DNA of 64,000 nucleotides from Flavobacterium sangjuense (GTDB taxonomy: Bacteria > Bacteroidota > Bacteroidia > Flavobacteriales > Flavobacteriaceae). The stretch is taken from the NCBI RefSeq assembly GCF_004797125.1, contig NZ_CP038810.1:3038001-3102000 (forward strand). Reading direction: 5' to 3'. Below are positions 61,027 to 64,000 of this stretch, in pieces (the first letter of the stretch is position 1; every line of letters begins with the position of its first letter). A model generated the notes under the pieces. That model ran no database searches. It was not told where the DNA came from and saw nothing but the letters and a program-made list of their open reading frames with translations. The position numbers were made by a program, and so were the translations under genes.

Positions 61027-61722
61027 TTATTTTCCTGCTTCTTTTTGAGCATCCTGAACCATTTTTTCGTTGGCTGTGATAGCAAATTCAACACGACGGT
61101 TTTGACTTCTTCCTTCAGCAGTATCATTTGTTGCAATCGGATCAGCAATTCCTAAACCAGTTGTAGTGAAACGTGAAGAACTAATTCCTTTTCCAGCTAA
61201 ATAACTTTTAACCGAAGCCGCTCTTTGTCCTGAAAGTGTTAGGTTATATTCAGGCGTTCCAGTGCTGTCAGTATAGCCATAAATTTGAATGTTGGTATCA
61301 GGATATTGATTAAAAACAGGAACCAATTTATCCAAATTAGCTTTAGCAGTTGTAGTCAAAGTTGATTTATTTGTATCAAAACGAACTGCATTCTCTCCCA
61401 ATACTAATTTAATTCCTTCTCCTACTCTTTCTACTTGTGCACCAGGCAAAGCTGTTTCAATCTCTCGAGCTTGTTTATCCATTTTGTTACCAATTACACC
61501 ACCGGCAACTCCACCAATTACACCACCAAGAACAGCACCAAGTGCGCCATTTCCTCCTTTACCAATATTATTACCTAAAATCCCACCGATAACGGCTCCA
61601 CCAGCAGCTCCAATTACGGCTCCACGTTGCGTTTTATTTGAGTTTTTTACAGCTTCACAACCTGTGAAGAAACTTCCTAAAAGGAAAAGACTTGCCAAAG
61701 CAACTATTTTTATATTTTTCAT
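61027..61722 (-). CDS. OmpA-family lipoprotein with glycine zipper
   Basis: A 231-aa precursor: lipoprotein signal ending FFTGC (about Cys 22), a glycine-zipper membrane segment (about 34-82; GAVIGAAGGAVIGGILG, GAVLGGVIGGVAGG) and an OmpA-type peptidoglycan-binding domain (about 105-215; IQIYGYTDSTGTPEYN, LSGQRAASVKSYL, GRSQNRRVEFAI). It should tie the outer membrane to the cell wall. It is upstream of the lipocalin-like gene's neighbour by 13 nt: the lipocalin gene precedes it on the same strand, so they may be co-transcribed. Confidence 0.93.
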   Translation of the reverse strand: MKNIKIVALASLFLLGSFFTGCEAVKNSNKTQRGAVIGAAGGAVIGGILGNNIGKGGNGALGAVLGGVIGGVAGGVIGNKMDKQAREIETALPGAQVERVGEGIKLVLGENAVRFDTNKSTLTTTAKANLDKLVPVFNQYPDTNIQIYGYTDSTGTPEYNLTLSGQRAASVKSYLAGKGISSSRFTTTGLGIADPIATNDTAEGRSQNRRVEFAITANEKMVQDAQKEAGK

Positions 61723-61735
61723 AATGATTTTATAT

Positions 61736-62206
61736 TTAATTTCTATTGAATTGGTAAACTACAGCTGTTGCTGTTCCAACAACATCAATCTGGTCAATAA
61801 GCTGGAAGGAATTGTCTGTTATGTTGGCAACTTTTAAAACATAACCATCTTTTACTTTTCTTGCTTTAGATTCATCTAAAATTTTCAGAATAAATTGCCC
61901 ATCTTTATTGACAAACCAAGTAATTGGTGTACTGTAAGATGTACATTTTGGGCTGTTAAGTGAGAAGTTTCCCTTGTTGTTGTTTGAAACAAATTTCCAT
62001 TTACTTCCAACAAAACATTGTGAATCAGCCAACTCAAAGGAGTTCACTTTTATCATACTTGAATTAGGATAAGTAACAGAGGTAATAGTCCAGTTTCCTT
62101 TCATCGCAACCTGTGTTTTAGAATCCAATTTGGTTTCGGTAGCCGATTTTGATTTACAAGATAAAATCAAAACTGACAATACACTTATTAAAATAATTTT
62201 TTTCAT
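61736..62206 (-). CDS. Lipocalin-like lipoprotein
   Basis: A 156-aa precursor: signal ending LILSC (Cys about 17), then a beta-barrel domain with MKGNWTITSVTYPNSSM, GSKWKFVSNNNKG, ITWFVNKDGQFILKIL and QLIDQIDV, typical of the lipocalin-like domains in Flavobacteriia. The Cys pair (FVGS preceded by QC, and SPKC) may form a disulphide. First gene of a short transcript with the OmpA-like gene 13 nt downstream; divergent from htpG. Confidence 0.82.
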   Translation of the reverse strand: MKKIILISVLSVLILSCKSKSATETKLDSKTQVAMKGNWTITSVTYPNSSMIKVNSFELADSQCFVGSKWKFVSNNNKGNFSLNSPKCTSYSTPITWFVNKDGQFILKILDESKARKVKDGYVLKVANITDNSFQLIDQIDVVGTATAVVYQFNRN

Positions 62207-62274
62207 TCTTATTAAAATTTATAATTAATTACTACAAATATACGCCGATTTTTAATTTGGAATTTACATTATAC

Positions 62275-62310
62275 TGTAGAATTGTTACAGAATTATTGTA
62301 GAATTGTTAC
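62275..62310. repeat. Direct repeat TGTAGAATTGTTAC x2 ahead of htpG
   Basis: Two identical 14-mers (62275-62288 and 62297-62310) with a 22-bp period, i.e. about two helical turns, in the gap between divergent lipocalin and htpG genes. This spacing would place two protein copies on one DNA face. Confidence 0.8.
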
Positions 62311-62318
62311 TACGTCAA

Positions 62319-62352
62319 TTTGTCATAACTTGTACAATTGGTATTAGTTTTG
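62319..62352 (+). promoter_or_regulatory. Promoter of htpG: -33 TTTG and -7 TAGTTTTG
   Basis: TTTG (62319-62322) and TAGTTTTG (62345-62352) match the Bacteroidota primary-sigma consensus with a 22-bp spacer, 42 nt before ATG 62395. Confidence 0.6.
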
Positions 62353-62394
62353 ACTAGTCAGAATTCAAAATCGTTTAATCTAAAAAATATAAAT

Positions 62395-64000
62395 ATGACA
62401 ACAGGAAAAATTAATGTATCCGTAGAAAACATCTTTCCACTGATTAAGAAGTTTTTATACAATGACCACGAAATTTTCTTGCGTGAATTAGTATCAAATG
62501 CAACCGACGCCACACTAAAATTAAAGCATTTAACCAGTATTGGTGAAGCCAAAGTCGAATATGGCAACCCAATCATAGAAGTTAAAATTGACAAAGAAGG
62601 CAAAAAACTCCACCTCATCGATCAAGGTTTGGGAATGACTGCCGAAGAAGTTGAGAAATACATCAACCAAATCGCTTTCTCCGGAGCTGAAGAATTCCTT
62701 GAAAAATATAAAGACTCTGCCAAAGATTCAGGAATCATTGGTCACTTCGGACTTGGATTTTATTCTGCCTTTATGGTCGCTTCCAAAGTGGAAATTATCA
62801 CCAAATCATACAAAGACGAACCGGCAGCACATTGGACGTGTGACGGAAGTCCGGAATTTACTTTAGTTCCATCTGACAAAACGGAAAGAGGAACAGAAAT
62901 CATTCTTCACATTGCGGAAGATTCCTTAGAATTTTTAGAAGATTTTAAAATCCGTGAATTGTTGACCAAATACAACAAGTTCATGCCGATTCCAATCAAA
63001 TTCGGAACAAGAACTGAAAAAATTGAGCAAAAAAAAGGCGAATCTGTTGCTGAAGAAGACAAGGACAATATTTTCACTGAAGTGGAAGTCGATAACATCA
63101 TCAACAATCCAAATCCGGCATGGACAAAACAACCGGTTGATCTGACTGATGAAGATTATAAAGATTTCTATCGCGAATTGTATCCAATGCAGTTTGAAGA
63201 TCCATTATTCAACATTCATTTGAATGTGGATTATCCGTTCAACCTTACCGGAATTTTATATTTCCCAAAAATGTCTGCCGATTTGCAATTGCAAAAAGAC
63301 AAAATCCAGATGTACCAAAACCAGGTTTTTGTTACTGATAACGTAGAAGGAATTGTTCCTGAGTTTTTAGGCATGCTGAAAGGTGTGATTGATTCTCCGG
63401 ATATTCCATTGAACGTTTCGCGTTCGGGTTTACAGGCAGATAGTAATGTGAAAAAAATCTCGAATTATATCACACGAAAAGTAGCTGATAAACTGAAATC
63501 ATTATTCACTGAAAACCGTGAAGACTTCGAGCAAAAATGGAATGATATAAAAATCGTATTGGAATACGGAATGCTTTCGGAGCCAAAATTCTATGAAAAA
63601 TCAGCAGACTTTATTTTATATCCAACAGTTGATGACAAATATTACACCTTAGCCGAATTGAAAGAAGCTTTGACAGCAAACCAAACCGACAAAAAAGGAA
63701 AATTGGTTGTCTTATATGCTTCCAATAAAGATGCACAACACGGTTATATTGACATTGCCAAAGAAAAAGGATATGAAGTGTTGTTATTGGATTCACCTAT
63801 CGTTTCTCACTTAATCCAGAAACTGGAAAGCGATAATGAGAACCTGACTTTTGTTCGTGTCGATTCTGACCATATAGACAAACTAATTCAGAAAGAGGAA
63901 ACTCAGATTTCTAAATTATCGGAAGATGAGTCAACACAATTGAAAACGGTTTTAGAAGAAATTGTACCAAAAACAAATTACTCTGTTCAGTTGGAAGCAA
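62395..64000 (+). CDS. htpG: Hsp90-family molecular chaperone, 3' end outside window
   Basis: The frame is open from ATG 62395 to the window end (535 codons; full proteins are about 630 aa). The N-terminal GHKL ATPase motifs are visible: FLRELVSNATDATLKLKHL (E and N for nucleotide binding), HLIDQGLGMT, and IGHFGLGFYSAFMVA. Middle domain with the conserved Arg in SRSGLQADS (part of LNVSRSGLQADS). Folds and stabilises client proteins in the cytoplasm. Preceded by a consensus promoter and the 22-bp-period repeat. Confidence 0.96.
   Translation, partial: MTTGKINVSVENIFPLIKKFLYNDHEIFLRELVSNATDATLKLKHLTSIGEAKVEYGNPIIEVKIDKEGKKLHLIDQGLGMTAEEVEKYINQIAFSGAEEFLEKYKDSAKDSGIIGHFGLGFYSAFMVASKVEIITKSYKDEPAAHWTCDGSPEFTLVPSDKTERGTEIILHIAEDSLEFLEDFKIRELLTKYNKFMPIPIKFGTRTEKIEQKKGESVAEEDKDNIFTEVEVDNIINNPNPAWTKQPVDLTDEDYKDFYRELYPMQFEDPLFNIHLNVDYPFNLTGILYFPKMSADLQLQKDKIQMYQNQVFVTDNVEGIVPEFLGMLKGVIDSPDIPLNVSRSGLQADSNVKKISNYITRKVADKLKSLFTENREDFEQKWNDIKIVLEYGMLSEPKFYEKSADFILYPTVDDKYYTLAELKEALTANQTDKKGKLVVLYASNKDAQHGYIDIAKEKGYEVLLLDSPIVSHLIQKLESDNENLTFVRVDSDHIDKLIQKEETQISKLSEDESTQLKTVLEEIVPKTNYSVQLEA

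Overview
This window is a chromosome segment from a member of the Bacteroidota, almost certainly a Flavobacterium-like Flavobacteriia. The evidence is low GC with strong A/T codon bias, repeated TAnnTTTG -7 promoter elements, two type IX secretion (T9SS) C-terminal sorting domains, several TonB-dependent receptors, an ECF sigma/FecR unit, DUF1573/DUF3276/DUF4249 proteins, an extended NusB, and a trmD-rplS neighbourhood. I saw no rRNA, tRNA, transposase, integrase, prophage or CRISPR array. Both window edges cut genes: a DUF1800 gene on the left and htpG on the right.

Layout. 1-2.4 kb: a DUF1800/DUF1501 export pair. 2.5-5.4 kb: an unknown 149-aa protein, a TPR sensor kinase and a NarL-type regulator, bracketed by two near-identical terminators. 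5.4-6.2 kb: a sparse stretch with two related tiny membrane-protein genes (one apparently damaged), two hairpins and a 75-aa orphan. 6.3-13.6 kb: pepT, a YdeI-like gene, the yajC-DUF1573-nusB operon, leucine dehydrogenase, an ABC exporter and a DUF3276 protein. 13.6-16.9 kb: CsaA-like protein, the glgA-glgC glycogen pair and a small cytochrome c lipoprotein. 17-22.3 kb: a cyclophilin-FKBP fusion, DUF1569, trmD, a Gfo/Idh/MocA oxidoreductase, rplS and icd. 22.3-26.3 kb: an exported protein divergent from a TonB receptor/DUF4249 pair. 26.4-28.7 kb: thiamine pyrophosphokinase, rlmF and a Nudix hydrolase.

28.7-31.5 kb holds a compact four-gene cassette: thioredoxin-like protein, ApbE flavin transferase, a 69-aa DUF4266 lipoprotein with a Gly/Cys tail, and a DUF3570 outer-membrane protein. 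It is the best candidate in the window for a poorly described system. 31.6-38.1 kb: uvrB, a GNAT, a KOW-like protein, an AraC regulator with a DUF1772-like membrane protein, a TerB-like protein, a Spy-like exported protein, an esterase and DUF1456. 38.1-41.7 kb: a T9SS-exported six-repeat NHL propeller, folD and ffh. 41.8-47.6 kb: two paralogous lipoproteins divergent from ECF sigma-fecR-TonB receptor; three copies of an AAGTAGGG motif sit at the heads of these transcripts and suggest one regulon. 47.7-56.9 kb: argS, a 1537-aa T9SS type-B adhesin with nine tandem repeats, and an OMP_b-brl TonB-type receptor. 57-64 kb: fabH, an ABC ATPase, a protein with a C1q-like end, an OmpA-like lipoprotein, a lipocalin-like lipoprotein and htpG.

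Most of the window is ordinary housekeeping. The parts worth following up are the flavin/thioredoxin/DUF4266 cassette, the sigma-linked promoter motif and its lipoproteins, the tiny membrane peptides, the dispersed intergenic repeat found at 18.6 and 57.0 kb, and the direct repeat ahead of htpG.
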